Shown piece after piece: positions 8,418-17,929 of a DNA stretch of 64,000 nt. The notes under the pieces were generated by a model. It was not told the DNA's origin. It saw only the letters and a list, made by a program, of their open reading frames with translations, and did not search any database. The DNA is from Pontibacter rufus. Its GTDB lineage: Bacteria > Bacteroidota > Bacteroidia > Cytophagales > Hymenobacteraceae. The position numbers were made by a program, and so were the translations under genes. Position 1 is the first letter of the stretch. Each line of letters starts with the position of its first letter. The stretch lies in contig NZ_JADQDR010000002.1 in assembly GCF_015694705.1 (NCBI RefSeq), positions 124,001-188,000 on the forward strand, given 5' to 3'.

Positions 8418-9308
8418 AAGTATCTCCTGCCATTGTGTGGGCTTGAACCAGGTAAAGGCCGGATACTTATGGAACCAGGTAAGCTGCCGTTTGGCATAGC
8501 GCCGGCTGTTGCGCTTTAACAGGCGCACAGTTTCCGGCCAGTCATACTTGCCATCCAGAAAGTCGAATATTTCTTTATACCCTACCGTTTGCAGCGCATT
8601 GTGCTCGCAGTAAGGATAAAGGGCTTTTGCCTCGTCCAGCAATCCCTGCGCCAGCATCTGATCCATGCGCTGATCGATGCGCCGGTATAGTTCAGCGCGG
8701 TCGCGGGTGAGGCCTATGCTGATACAGTTGAATGGGCGCTGTGGCCGGCTGCTTTTCCGGAACAAAGTATAAGGCTGCCCCGCCGACAGGCATACCTCCA
8801 GCGCCCGTATTACCCGCTGAGGATTTGCTTTGTCTACCTGCGCATAGTAAACGGGGTCCAGTTGTTGCAATTGCGCCAGCAAAGGAGCCAGTCCCTGCTC
8901 CTGCAGCACTGCTGTCAGTTGCCGCCGTATGGCCGGGTCGGCCTGCGGCATCTCATCCATGCCCTCGCATACGGCCTGCACATACAGCCCTGATCCGCCG
9001 GTCAGAATCACCACATCATGTATAGCAAACAACTGCTCCAGCAGCAACAGCACATCCTGCTCATACATACCCGCACTATATGCCTGGCTGATGCTGTGAG
9101 ATCCGATGAAGTGATGTACAATTCCCTGCTGCTCCTCAGCAGTGGGCCGCGCAGTACCCAGCTGCATCTCACGGTAGAGCTGCCGCGAGTCTGCCGAAAT
9201 AATTTCTGTTTTATAGTATCGGGCTAACTGTATGCTCAGATCGGTTTTGCCAACCGCCGTCGGTCCTGCCACTACTATCAGGTGCTTTTTTTTTGTACTG
9301 TTTGCCAT
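8388..9308 (-). CDS. miaA: tRNA dimethylallyltransferase
   Basis: A 306-residue protein with the P-loop GPTAVGKT (15-22), the DSRQLYREM segment and the RALEV motif of MiaA. The enzyme adds a dimethylallyl group from DMAPP to A37 of tRNAs that read UNN codons, in the cytoplasm. Length and motifs are those of a complete enzyme. The C-terminus is odd: the last residues, INYELRI, are the translation of a degenerate GTAATTC-type heptamer array that runs through the stop codon, so the natural end of the gene seems to have been replaced by repeat sequence. Confidence 0.95.
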   Translation of the reverse strand: MANSTKKKHLIVVAGPTAVGKTDLSIQLARYYKTEIISADSRQLYREMQLGTARPTAEEQQGIVHHFIGSHSISQAYSAGMYEQDVLLLLEQLFAIHDVVILTGGSGLYVQAVCEGMDEMPQADPAIRRQLTAVLQEQGLAPLLAQLQQLDPVYYAQVDKANPQRVIRALEVCLSAGQPYTLFRKSSRPQRPFNCISIGLTRDRAELYRRIDQRMDQMLAQGLLDEAKALYPYCEHNALQTVGYKEIFDFLDGKYDWPETVRLLKRNSRRYAKRQLTWFHKYPAFTWFKPTQWQEILDFINYELRI

Positions 9309-9505
9309 AGGGTGTTATACTTGCCGTCGCCTGCTTCTGACTGAGCCGGGTATTTTCTGCTGCGGATTATACTTCTCTTTTGTTGGGAGCGGGATGACTT
9401 TTTGGCCGCAATTATTTTGTAAATTTATAGTATAAATCGTAAACTTTGATGCCTGAAAGGTGCACAGCGCCTCAGATTTATATAGTACCTTTTTAACAAG
9501 TCATA

Positions 9506-12500
9506 ATGCCATATTTAACAGATTGCCAACCCGGTAGTAGTGAGTTAACACAGCAGGCAGACGCTTTGCTGCAGGTGCTGGCGCAACTGGCGCCGCCTGT
9601 TCACAGGCTTGCCGTAGCGCTCCCCTCGGGGCAGGTACTGGCCCTGAAAGACGGCTCCGCCGCGCAGCAGGCTAAAGATGCAGCAAGGTATGCACATGAG
9701 TTACTGGGTATATCAGAAAAGGCATTTGCGCAATTGGTAGAGGAGCTGCAGGAGCAGAAGAAAATAACGGGCGAACTGCCGCAGGCAACAGACAGCAATT
9801 GTGCCGCACAGCAGTATAACTGCCGCCTGTTGCAGTACCAGGGTGCTTCCTTCGTTTGCCTGGAACTGCCCGATCCGGGGCAGCCGTCTGCCCTAGTTCC
9901 ATCTGACGGCGACAGTTACTACAGTGTGTTTGAAGACAGCTCCGAACCGCTTTTTATCCTGGATTGTGACGGCTGCTTTATTGATGTAAACCGCAGTGCC
10001 ATGAGCCTGGTGCACCAGCAAAAGGAAGCACTGCTACATAAATCCATCCTGCGCAGTTTCGGCCTTAATCTGTTTGAGCGCGTTTCGCTGAAAGGGCAGT
10101 TGCAACAGGCACTTGCCGGCACACCGCAAAAGTTTGAGTGGTGGCTGCGGGAGAAAAACAACGATCTGCTGCCTGTTGAGATTACGCTGCAGAAAGGTAC
10201 GTTCCAGTTACAGGATGTTATACTTGGTTCAGCCAAAAACCTGAACGAAGTGATAGACATGGAGCAGAATATGCGTTTCCGCAACAACCAGCTCGAGTTT
10301 ATCAACCAGCTACTCACCAATCTCTCCTCCTCCGACAGCCAGCAGGAAGTACTGAAGTCCACGCTGAATGAGTTGCTGCAGAAAAGTGATGTAACAGGTG
10401 GCTGCGTGTATACTTATTCCCCTGCCAGCGAGCAACTGCGTTTAACGTACACAACCGGCAAAACAGAACAGGCTGCCCTGCTGCCGGAAGAGTTGCATTT
10501 AGAGGCGGAAACGGCCCGGCAACTGATAACCTCCCAGAAGCGAAAGGCCCTGGCAGATACCTCCCGCCTGATGCAGGAGAAACTCAACCGTACACTGACG
10601 CTGGTGCCAGTCACCAGCGACCAGGAGCTGTTGGCCATCATCGCCTTATGGCCTGCGGATACTTCTAAAATGTCGCAATCTTTTGCCGCATTGCTCGATT
10701 TTATCGGTGAGGCCATAGGGAACTACATTGCGCAGCATCAGTTACAGCACCAGCTAAATACCACCGCCGACAAGTATAAACTGCTTTTTGAGGCCTCTTA
10801 CGATGCCATACTTCTCTTTAGCAGCGATGGTGTAGTCAGAGAGTGCAACGAGAAAGCATTGAAGTATTTTCGTTGCAGCCGCAAAGACCTTATCAATAAA
10901 ACGCCGAATGATTTTTCGCCTGAGTTCCAGCCGGATGGCATGCGCTCGTCCGATAAAGTAACGCTGCTGATGGAACAGGTGCTCAAAACCGGTGCTCCCA
11001 TTACGTTTGAATGGAAGAACAGGCGCAGCGACGGCACCCTCTTTGACTCCGAAATCAACATCAGCCGCATCATGATTGATGGCGAGTATTATGTGCAGGC
11101 TTTTAAGCGGGATATTACCAAACGCAAAGCCGCTTTGCTGGCCCGGCGCCGGGCCGAGATTGTACAGGAATCCATGGAGCAGTTCCGTAATTTTATGGAC
11201 AAAGTAAACCTCGTTTACTTTAGCCTGGATACGGGAGGCAATATCACATCTACAAACGACTACTTCCTGAAGTATACAGAGTACAGCCGTGAGGAGCTGC
11301 TGGGGCAGAATTTTTATAAACTGCTGGTACAGGAGCAAGACCGGGAAAGCCGTTTTGGAGAGTTTGTAAAAATATTGGAAACCCGGCAGCTGAATGCCTA
11401 CTATGAGCGTGATATTGTCACAAAATCTGGCCAGCTAAAAACCATCCGCTGGAACTGCATGCTGGAGTATGGGCCCGATGGCGAAGTTACAGGCATCACC
11501 AGCGTGGGCAAGGACATGACCGACAAGCGCATCGCGATGGAGGCCCTGAAAGATAACAAAATCAGGTTGCAGGATCTGTTCGACAATGCCCATGACCTGA
11601 TCCAAAACATCTCTGTTGACAACAAATTCATCTTTGTAAACCGGGCCTGGAAAGAGCGCCTGGGCTACTCTGACCAGGACATTGAATCACTCACGCTCGA
11701 TGACATTGTTCACCCTTATTACAGGGCCAAGCTTATTTACCAGCTGCGCAACCTCTACAAAGGGGAGTATGTGAACAAGATAGAGACGGTATTTCTGACA
11801 AAAGCGGGCAAGCCGGTGCACCTGATTGGCAGCATTAACTGCAGCTGGCAGGACGGACAACCTGTGGCCACACGCGCCATTCTGCACGACATTACCGATC
11901 GCATCAAAGCCGAGCGCCTGCAGAAAGTATACTATAGCATTGCCAACCTGGCCATCAGCAGCAAAGATCTGAACGCGCTATATACGGCCATTCACCGCGA
12001 GCTAAGCAAAATTATTGAGACGCGGAACATCTACATTGCCCTCTGCGACAATGAGCACAAGCAACTGCATTTTGTATACTTTATAGATCAGTTTCTGGAT
12101 AAGGGTGCCAAACCCATGATGCGGCGCCCCTTTTCTGTTGGGCTGAGCGAATACATTATAGAAACGGGCAAGCCGCTGTACATGCAGAAGGAGGAACTGC
12201 GGAAGCTGTCGGAAAAAGAGGGCTTTATAGTATATGGCGCCATGCCCGAAGTTATACTTTGCTCACCCCTGGCTATTGGCGATCGCATTATTGGTGTGAT
12301 TACGCTGCAGGACTACCAGAATGCCGATGCTTATGTGCAAAGCGACATCGAGATCCTGCACTTTATATCTAACCAGGTAGCCCTGGCCATTGAGCGCAAG
12401 CGCAACGAAGAGCAGATAAATAACCAGAATGCACGCCTGAACGCTATTTTTGAGAGCGGCACACACCACATGTGGTCGCTGAACCGCAACTTTGAGCTTA

Positions 12501-14725
12501 CTTCGTTTAACCGCAACTTTGCCTCCACCTTTGCACAGCGCAGCGGTGAGGAACTGCAGCCTTTTACGCGCCTCGACGACAGCACCCTTATTTCGTTGCA
12601 TGAAAACTCCTATACTTTCTGGCATAACAAGTACCAGCTGGCATTTGAGGGGCAGCCGCAGCACTTCGAAATACACCTGCAGTATCCGGAGAGCTGGCGC
12701 GAAGTATACCTTAACCCCATTTACCTGGAAGACGGCAGCTTCGAAGAAATATCAGGTATAGCCTTGGATATCACCGATAAAAAAGGCTCGCAGCTGGCAC
12801 TGGCGGAGAATGAGGAGAAATTCCGCCACATCTTTGAGTCCTTTCAGGATGTGTACTACCGCGTAGACATGAACGGCATACTGGAACTGGTGAGTCCTTC
12901 TGTTACCCAGCTGCTCGGCTACCGCGAGGAAGAAATAATAGGGCGGCACAGCAGCACTTTCTACGCCAACCCCACTGACCATGATAAGCTTAAACAGCGT
13001 GTGATGGCTGAAGGACCTATCCGCGACATTGAGGTAGAAATGGTGGACAAAGACGGTTTCAGTAAAACGGTGCTGCTCGACTCACGCCTTGTATTCGACA
13101 AGGATGGCAATGCCATTGCCCTGGAAGGAGTTTTGCGCGACGTATCGGAGCTGAAACGCACACAGGTGGCCCTGCTCAAAGCCAAGGAAGAAGCCGAAAA
13201 CCTGCTGAAGGTGAAAACCCAGTTCCTGGCCAACATGAGCCATGAACTGCGCACGCCTATGAACGGCATCATCGGCATGATAGACCTCTTGAGCCAGATA
13301 AACCATGATCCGGAGCAAGGCGAATACATCGACACCCTGCGCAAATCTTCGGATGCCCTGCTGGCCATCCTCAATGATATCCTGGACTTGTCTAAAATGC
13401 AGGCAGGCAAACTGGTGCTGCACGAAGGCGGCGTAGACCTGGAAGAAACATTGGGCAAGATATTCTCGCTTTTTTCAAACAGGGCGCAGCACAAGGATCT
13501 TTCCTTCTCCTATAACATTGCATCCGAAACCCCGCGCCACATTATTACCGACGAAACCAGGCTGCTGCAGATACTCTCCAACCTTACTTCCAATGCCATT
13601 AAGTTTACGAATGCCGGCGAGGTAAGTATAAAGGTAAGCAGCAAGCCGCTGAAGGGCAAAGAGCACCTGCTGCACGTGCGCGTTAAGGATTCGGGTATTG
13701 GTATTTCCAAAGAAGATCAGGATTTGCTTTTCACGGACTTTACGCAGCTCGATAACTCGTCAACAAAAACATTTGGCGGCACCGGCCTGGGCCTTGCTAT
13801 TTCCAGGCAGCTCACCCAACTGCTCGGCGGCGACATTGGTGTAGAGTCTGAGTCCGGCTCCGGCAGCACCTTCTGGTTTAACATAAAGGTGCGCGAAGCC
13901 ACTGCTGCCGAGATAGCGGAACAGGCGGAGCGCCAGCGCCAGCCCATGGAAATGGAGCAGCTGAAAAGTATCCCAAATGTGCTGCTGGTGGATGATAACC
14001 AGATAAACCAGAAAGTAGCAGAAAAACAACTCGAGCGCATCGGCTGCCAGATAACGATAGCCTCTGACGGCTTTGAAGCCATTGCGCTGGCTACTGCCAA
14101 CAAGTATGACATCATCTTTATGGACATACAAATGCCGGAGATGGATGGTGTAACAGCTACCAACCTGATCAAGGAAAAACTCGGATCGGATTGTCCGCCC
14201 ATTATCGCCATGACCGCCTATTCCATGAAAGACGATGCCGAAAAGTTTATGGGCCAGGGCATGGACGATTATGTATCAAAGCCTGTCAAGAGCGCCGATC
14301 TGCACGCCATGATAAGCAAATGGCAACTCGAGAGCTGGCATAGCAACCTGCCGGCACCTGCCCCCGAAGAAGCAACAGAAATTGCACAGGATATTATTGA
14401 TTTGCAGGTGGTTGAGCAGCTGCGGCAGATAGGCGGCGATGAGTTTGCCCGGCAAATGTACATTGATTTTGAGCATGAAGCGGCCGAATTATTAGAAGAA
14501 GCCAAAAAAGAGCTCCAGGCACAACATTATAATAGTATTTTGAGTACATTGCATCAGTTGAAAGGCACTGGCTTTACGTTAGGCATCAACCAATTAGCTG
14601 AGCTTGCCAAGCAACTGGAACACGACATTAAACAGGATCGGCTGGATCATGTATCCCGGAATTTCTCCAAACTACTGGAGCAATACGAAAACTACCGTAA
14701 AATTTACACCGAAATTATCTTATAA
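9506..14725 (+). CDS. Giant hybrid sensor histidine kinase (PAS/GAF-HisKA-HATPase-REC-HPt)
   Basis: A 1739-residue soluble kinase with no membrane segment. By eye the order is: an N-terminal region (1-135), PAS (about 137-250), GAF (255-410), PAS (418-545), PAS (560-675), PAS (688-808), GAF (810-970), PAS (977-1095) and PAS (1105-1220). HisKA follows with phospho-acceptor H1246 (MSHELRTP), then HATPase (about 1350-1465, DSGIGIS and GGTGLGLAIS). A receiver domain has D1540 (FMDIQMPEMDG), and a C-terminal HPt domain has H1683 (HQLKGTG). It should run a complete His-Asp-His phosphorelay from an intracellular signal. It heads a tight operon: the response regulator starts 10 bp after its stop and is the likely partner of the HPt domain. 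The ligand is unknown. Confidence 0.93.
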   Translation: MPYLTDCQPGSSELTQQADALLQVLAQLAPPVHRLAVALPSGQVLALKDGSAAQQAKDAARYAHELLGISEKAFAQLVEELQEQKKITGELPQATDSNCAAQQYNCRLLQYQGASFVCLELPDPGQPSALVPSDGDSYYSVFEDSSEPLFILDCDGCFIDVNRSAMSLVHQQKEALLHKSILRSFGLNLFERVSLKGQLQQALAGTPQKFEWWLREKNNDLLPVEITLQKGTFQLQDVILGSAKNLNEVIDMEQNMRFRNNQLEFINQLLTNLSSSDSQQEVLKSTLNELLQKSDVTGGCVYTYSPASEQLRLTYTTGKTEQAALLPEELHLEAETARQLITSQKRKALADTSRLMQEKLNRTLTLVPVTSDQELLAIIALWPADTSKMSQSFAALLDFIGEAIGNYIAQHQLQHQLNTTADKYKLLFEASYDAILLFSSDGVVRECNEKALKYFRCSRKDLINKTPNDFSPEFQPDGMRSSDKVTLLMEQVLKTGAPITFEWKNRRSDGTLFDSEINISRIMIDGEYYVQAFKRDITKRKAALLARRRAEIVQESMEQFRNFMDKVNLVYFSLDTGGNITSTNDYFLKYTEYSREELLGQNFYKLLVQEQDRESRFGEFVKILETRQLNAYYERDIVTKSGQLKTIRWNCMLEYGPDGEVTGITSVGKDMTDKRIAMEALKDNKIRLQDLFDNAHDLIQNISVDNKFIFVNRAWKERLGYSDQDIESLTLDDIVHPYYRAKLIYQLRNLYKGEYVNKIETVFLTKAGKPVHLIGSINCSWQDGQPVATRAILHDITDRIKAERLQKVYYSIANLAISSKDLNALYTAIHRELSKIIETRNIYIALCDNEHKQLHFVYFIDQFLDKGAKPMMRRPFSVGLSEYIIETGKPLYMQKEELRKLSEKEGFIVYGAMPEVILCSPLAIGDRIIGVITLQDYQNADAYVQSDIEILHFISNQVALAIERKRNEEQINNQNARLNAIFESGTHHMWSLNRNFELTSFNRNFASTFAQRSGEELQPFTRLDDSTLISLHENSYTFWHNKYQLAFEGQPQHFEIHLQYPESWREVYLNPIYLEDGSFEEISGIALDITDKKGSQLALAENEEKFRHIFESFQDVYYRVDMNGILELVSPSVTQLLGYREEEIIGRHSSTFYANPTDHDKLKQRVMAEGPIRDIEVEMVDKDGFSKTVLLDSRLVFDKDGNAIALEGVLRDVSELKRTQVALLKAKEEAENLLKVKTQFLANMSHELRTPMNGIIGMIDLLSQINHDPEQGEYIDTLRKSSDALLAILNDILDLSKMQAGKLVLHEGGVDLEETLGKIFSLFSNRAQHKDLSFSYNIASETPRHIITDETRLLQILSNLTSNAIKFTNAGEVSIKVSSKPLKGKEHLLHVRVKDSGIGISKEDQDLLFTDFTQLDNSSTKTFGGTGLGLAISRQLTQLLGGDIGVESESGSGSTFWFNIKVREATAAEIAEQAERQRQPMEMEQLKSIPNVLLVDDNQINQKVAEKQLERIGCQITIASDGFEAIALATANKYDIIFMDIQMPEMDGVTATNLIKEKLGSDCPPIIAMTAYSMKDDAEKFMGQGMDDYVSKPVKSADLHAMISKWQLESWHSNLPAPAPEEATEIAQDIIDLQVVEQLRQIGGDEFARQMYIDFEHEAAELLEEAKKELQAQHYNSILSTLHQLKGTGFTLGINQLAELAKQLEHDIKQDRLDHVSRNFSKLLEQYENYRKIYTEIIL

Positions 14726-14734
14726 CTTAAGCAA

Positions 14735-15115
14735 ATGGCAGATAACAAAACGATTCTGATCGCAGAAGACAGCTCTGTGATCCTCAACCTGACGAAGAAA
14801 ATCCTGGAACTTCAGAAGTATAGGATTATAACGGCTAAAAACGGGGGCGAAGTACTTAAACAAGTAGAAAACAACAAGATCGACGCCATTTTGATGGACC
14901 TGAACATTCCTGTAAAAAATGGCATGGATTGCACCCGGGAAATACGCTCACATGAAAACAAGGAAATTGCCAACATTCCGATTATTGCCGTAACAGGTAA
15001 TGCCAATAACTACAGCATGGAAGATTTTAAGCAGGCCGGCATCAACGATTACCTGCCAAAGCCGCTGGACTTTGATGCGCTGGTCCTAACGGTTAAAAAG
15101 TATACTGAGGCGTAA
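14735..15115 (+). CDS. Single-domain response regulator (receiver only)
   Basis: 126 residues consisting only of a CheY-like receiver domain: acidic pair E11-D12, phospho-acceptor D55 (ILMDLNIPVKNG), a T in IIAVTGNA and K in DYLPKPLD. No output domain is present, so it acts by protein contact or as a phosphorelay intermediate. It starts 10 bp after the hybrid kinase and is the obvious acceptor for that kinase's HPt domain. The next gene starts 3 bp after its stop, so all are probably one transcript. Confidence 0.93.
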   Translation: MADNKTILIAEDSSVILNLTKKILELQKYRIITAKNGGEVLKQVENNKIDAILMDLNIPVKNGMDCTREIRSHENKEIANIPIIAVTGNANNYSMEDFKQAGINDYLPKPLDFDALVLTVKKYTEA

Positions 15116-15118
15116 TCT

Positions 15119-15394
15119 ATGGAGCTAAAGTATACCAGACCATTTTTAAACAAGCTGGAGGATGTTTTTGCAGAGTCGGACTTTGTGCTGCGCTACGAAA
15201 AAGGCAACTTTAAAGCAGGGTATTGTGTGCTGAAGGATATGAAAGTGGCCGTAGTAAACAAATACTACAGCCTGGAAGGTAAAATCAACTGCCTTTACGA
15301 TATCCTGCGCACCATTTCTGTGGATGAAAGCCGCCTGAGCGAGAAAAACAGGCTGCTCTACACCAATATCCGCCAACAGCAACAGCAAGATTGA
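15119..15394 (+). CDS. Conserved hypothetical protein (91 aa) in the kinase operon
   Basis: A 91-residue soluble protein beginning MELKYTRPFLNKLEDVFAES, with a short beta-rich middle (LRYEKGNFKAGYCVLKD, KVAVVNKYYSLEGKINCLYDILR) and a Gln-rich end. No cofactor motif or membrane segment. It starts 3 bp after the response regulator, and its TGA overlaps the TTG start of the following hydrolase by 4 bases (TTGA), a translational-coupling arrangement. Coupling suggests it works with that hydrolase. Family not identified. Confidence 0.75.
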   Translation: MELKYTRPFLNKLEDVFAESDFVLRYEKGNFKAGYCVLKDMKVAVVNKYYSLEGKINCLYDILRTISVDESRLSEKNRLLYTNIRQQQQQD

Positions 15395-16152
15395 AAGTCA
15401 CATTTTTAGGCACAGGCACTTCACAGGGCGTACCCGTAATCGGGTGCGCCTGCCAGGTGTGCTCTTCAGTAGATTACCGCGACAAGCGGCTGCGCGTGTC
15501 TGTGCACCTGCAGGTTAACAGTAAAAGCATCATCATCGATGCTGGCCCTGATTTCCGGCAGCAGGTATTGCGCGAACGCATCAAAACACTGGATGCACTG
15601 GTATTCACCCACGAGCACAAAGACCACACCGCCGGCCTCGATGATATCCGCGCCTACAATTTCTCCCAGAACAAAGACATGCCCATCTATGCAGAGGAGC
15701 GCGTGCTGAAGCAACTGAAACAGGAGTTTTCCTATATCTTTGCTGATTTTAAATACCCCGGCATTCCGCAGGTGCAGTTACACCCCATCACCAACGCTCC
15801 GTTTGAAGTGGAAGGTGTGCCGTTTATACCTGTCCGCGTAAAGCATTATAAGCTGCCCGTCTTCGGCTACCGCATCGGCGATTTCACCTACATCACAGAC
15901 GCAAACTTTATCTCAGAAGAAGAGAAAGACAAGGTAAGAGGCTCCAAAGTGATTGTGCTGAACGCCTTGCGCGAGGAGCCGCACATCTCGCATTTCTCGC
16001 TGCAGCAAGCCATTGATTTGCTGCAGGAGCTAAAGCCGGAACGCGCTTATCTTACCCACATCAGCCACCTGCTGGGACAGCACCGCGAGGTAGAACCCAG
16101 ATTGCCTGATTTTATACGCCTGGCCTATGATGGCCTTCAGCTGGAAGTATAG
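15391..16152 (+). CDS. MBL-fold phosphodiesterase-like hydrolase (PhnP/RNase Z-type)
   Basis: 253 residues. It starts with TTG at 15391, since MKVTFLGTGTSQGVP is the conserved N-terminus of this family and no ATG is available. Metal-binding marks are FTHEHKDHTAGLDD (about 71-84), VKHYKLPVFGYRIG, YITDAN and LTHISHLLG. Cysteines near the N-terminus (GCACQVC) match the structural zinc site of PhnP-like enzymes. PhnP hydrolyses 5-phosphoribosyl 1,2-cyclic phosphate, but many Bacteroidota homologues stand apart from phosphonate genes, as here, so the substrate is open. It is the last gene of the kinase operon and overlaps the previous gene by 4 bp. Confidence 0.88.
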   Translation: MKVTFLGTGTSQGVPVIGCACQVCSSVDYRDKRLRVSVHLQVNSKSIIIDAGPDFRQQVLRERIKTLDALVFTHEHKDHTAGLDDIRAYNFSQNKDMPIYAEERVLKQLKQEFSYIFADFKYPGIPQVQLHPITNAPFEVEGVPFIPVRVKHYKLPVFGYRIGDFTYITDANFISEEEKDKVRGSKVIVLNALREEPHISHFSLQQAIDLLQELKPERAYLTHISHLLGQHREVEPRLPDFIRLAYDGLQLEV

Positions 16153-16320
16153 CACGTTAATCGTTGAGCGTCCTTCGTTGATCGTTTTCTGCCCTTCGAA
16201 CTTTGCCTGCAGTGTCGCGAATTATAAAGCCTTTTATAGTTTGATAATGGTTGTTTAGAAAATTGTAATTCGTAATTCGTAATTCGTAATTCGTAATTCG
16301 TAATTCGTAATTCGTAATTA
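16153..16320. repeat. Heptamer arrays between the hydrolase and rqcH
   Basis: Immediately after the hydrolase stop, degenerate heptamers run from 16156 to about 16190 (GTTAATC, GTTGAGC, GTCCTTC, GTTGATC, GTTTTCT). A near-perfect array follows at 16265-16320: seven exact copies of GTAATTC and one variant (GTAATTA), ending 5 bp before the rqcH start codon. Its minus-strand translation gives the repetitive NYELRIT peptide, which is not a gene. Confidence 0.9.
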
Positions 16321-16325
16321 ACAAA

Positions 16326-17897
16326 GTGCACCAGAACTACTACTTTTTACGGCAACTGACCAAAGCGCTCAAGCCGAAACTTGTTGGTTTAGAGGCAGCA
16401 ACAGCCTTCAGCCAGAACAAGGACGAGCTTATACTTGGTTTTGCTGCGCCCGCGCAGGAATTTTATATACGGGCACCGCTCAGTGCTCACTTCTCCGCCC
16501 TCTCCTTCCCCACTGAGTTCAGGAGGGCGCGCGCCAACAGCGTAGAGCTTTTTGAGGCGATGCAGGGCCATGCCATCGAAGACGTAGTGCAGCACCTGAA
16601 CGAGCGCAGCTTTTATTTCAGGTTATCCGGCGGACAGCTTTTGCTGTTCAAGCTGTTCGGCAACCGCGCTAACATTATACTTTACCAGTCTGATGAGCTG
16701 CCGGAGCTTTTTCAGCACAAGTTCGCTGGCGATGCAGACCTGGACCCGCTGCAAATGGACCGGCCGCTGCAGCAGAACTTTGCTGCTTTTGCCGCCGCCG
16801 ATGGCAACCTGCGCAAAGTATACCCTACCTTCGGCGATATTCCGGCTTTATACCTGGCCGGATACAAGTATGAGCAGCAGCCGCTACAAATTAAATGGGA
16901 ACTGGTGCAGCAGTTGCTGGAAACCCTGGAAGCACCGGATGCATACTACATTATCCGGGTGGAAGGCAAGCTGCGCCTCTCGCTGCTGGCTTTGGGCGAG
17001 GTGCTTTATACTTATGATAATCCCCTGGAAGCGCTCAACAGCTACGCCCGTTTATACTTGTCGGAAACCGGTTTCGAACGGCAGTATAGCCAGGCTAAAC
17101 AAGTGCTGGAGCGCAAGCTGCACCTGACGCAGACCACGCTGGAGCAGAGCAGCCAGAAACTGCACCAACTGCGCCACGACCGCTCCTACAGCCAGACAGC
17201 CGACGTGATCATGGCGAACCTCACTAACATTCCACCCCGCGCCACAACCGTGGAGCTTTACGATTTTTATACGGATCAGCAGCGCACCTATACTTTAAAA
17301 CGGGATGAAACACCCCAGAAATTTGCCGAGCGCCTCTACCGTAAATCCAAAAACCAGCACATGGAAATACAACAGTTGGAAGAGAAAGCCGAGCGAAAGC
17401 TGGAGGAAATGATTGTGCTGGAAGATGCGCTGCAGGCACTGCACGACGTTGCAGATTACAAACAGCTGAAAAATTTTCTGCGCGATTACAACCATTTGCT
17501 TACCTCAAAGCAGCAGGCGCAGCAGGAAGCACCGTTCCGGGTTTTTGAGACCGAAGATTTTAAGATACTGGTGGGCAAAAGCGCCAAAAATAACGATGAA
17601 CTCACACAGCGCCATACTTACAAAGAAGACCTCTGGCTGCACGCCAAAGATGTATCTGGCTCGCACGTAGTTATTAAACACCAGGCGGGGAAAGCCATAC
17701 CATCCACAGTGCTGGAGAAAGCGGCACAACTGGCGGCTTATTACAGCAAACGCAAATCCGATTCACTATGCCCGGTGCTCTACACACCTAAAAAGCACGT
17801 GCGCAAACCCAAAGGCGCAGCGCCAGGCGCTGTGGCCGTAGATCGCGAGAAAGTTATACTTGTAAAACCGGAGAACCCGTTTGAGCGAAAAAAATAG
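16326..17897 (+). CDS. rqcH: NFACT-family ribosome quality-control protein RqcH (fibronectin-binding-A-like)
   Basis: 523 residues in the NFACT layout: NFACT-N fold (about 1-250), a coiled-coil middle (about 255-420, with long helices rich in E/K/Q), and the NFACT-R domain near the C-terminus (DLWLHAKDVSGSHVVIK). Bacterial RqcH binds stalled 50S subunits with peptidyl-tRNA and adds C-terminal alanine tails that mark the chain for degradation. The start is GTG at 16326, giving the usual N-terminus MHQNYYFLRQL. The TAG stop lies inside the stem of a strong hairpin that also ends the convergent tRNA-Leu. A heptamer array fills the space just before its start, so where its promoter lies is unclear. 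Confidence 0.85.
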   Translation: MHQNYYFLRQLTKALKPKLVGLEAATAFSQNKDELILGFAAPAQEFYIRAPLSAHFSALSFPTEFRRARANSVELFEAMQGHAIEDVVQHLNERSFYFRLSGGQLLLFKLFGNRANIILYQSDELPELFQHKFAGDADLDPLQMDRPLQQNFAAFAAADGNLRKVYPTFGDIPALYLAGYKYEQQPLQIKWELVQQLLETLEAPDAYYIIRVEGKLRLSLLALGEVLYTYDNPLEALNSYARLYLSETGFERQYSQAKQVLERKLHLTQTTLEQSSQKLHQLRHDRSYSQTADVIMANLTNIPPRATTVELYDFYTDQQRTYTLKRDETPQKFAERLYRKSKNQHMEIQQLEEKAERKLEEMIVLEDALQALHDVADYKQLKNFLRDYNHLLTSKQQAQQEAPFRVFETEDFKILVGKSAKNNDELTQRHTYKEDLWLHAKDVSGSHVVIKHQAGKAIPSTVLEKAAQLAAYYSKRKSDSLCPVLYTPKKHVRKPKGAAPGAVAVDREKVILVKPENPFERKK

Positions 17898-17924
17898 CCG
17901 CAACTTATTTATAAGTTGCGGCTA
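17895..17924. terminator. Hairpin terminator shared by rqcH and tRNA-Leu
   Basis: A perfect 13-bp stem (17895-17907 with 17912-17924, loop TTTA) includes the rqcH stop codon. On the minus strand it is followed by seven T residues, an excellent terminator for tRNA-Leu. Confidence 0.85.
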
Positions 17925-17929
17925 CGATG

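Noticed and set aside
16137..16331. Minus-strand frame encoding a repetitive NYELRIT peptide
   Set aside because: It is the translation of a tandem GTAATTC heptamer array (21 nt encode 7 residues); no gene features and it overlaps rqcH upstream sequence.
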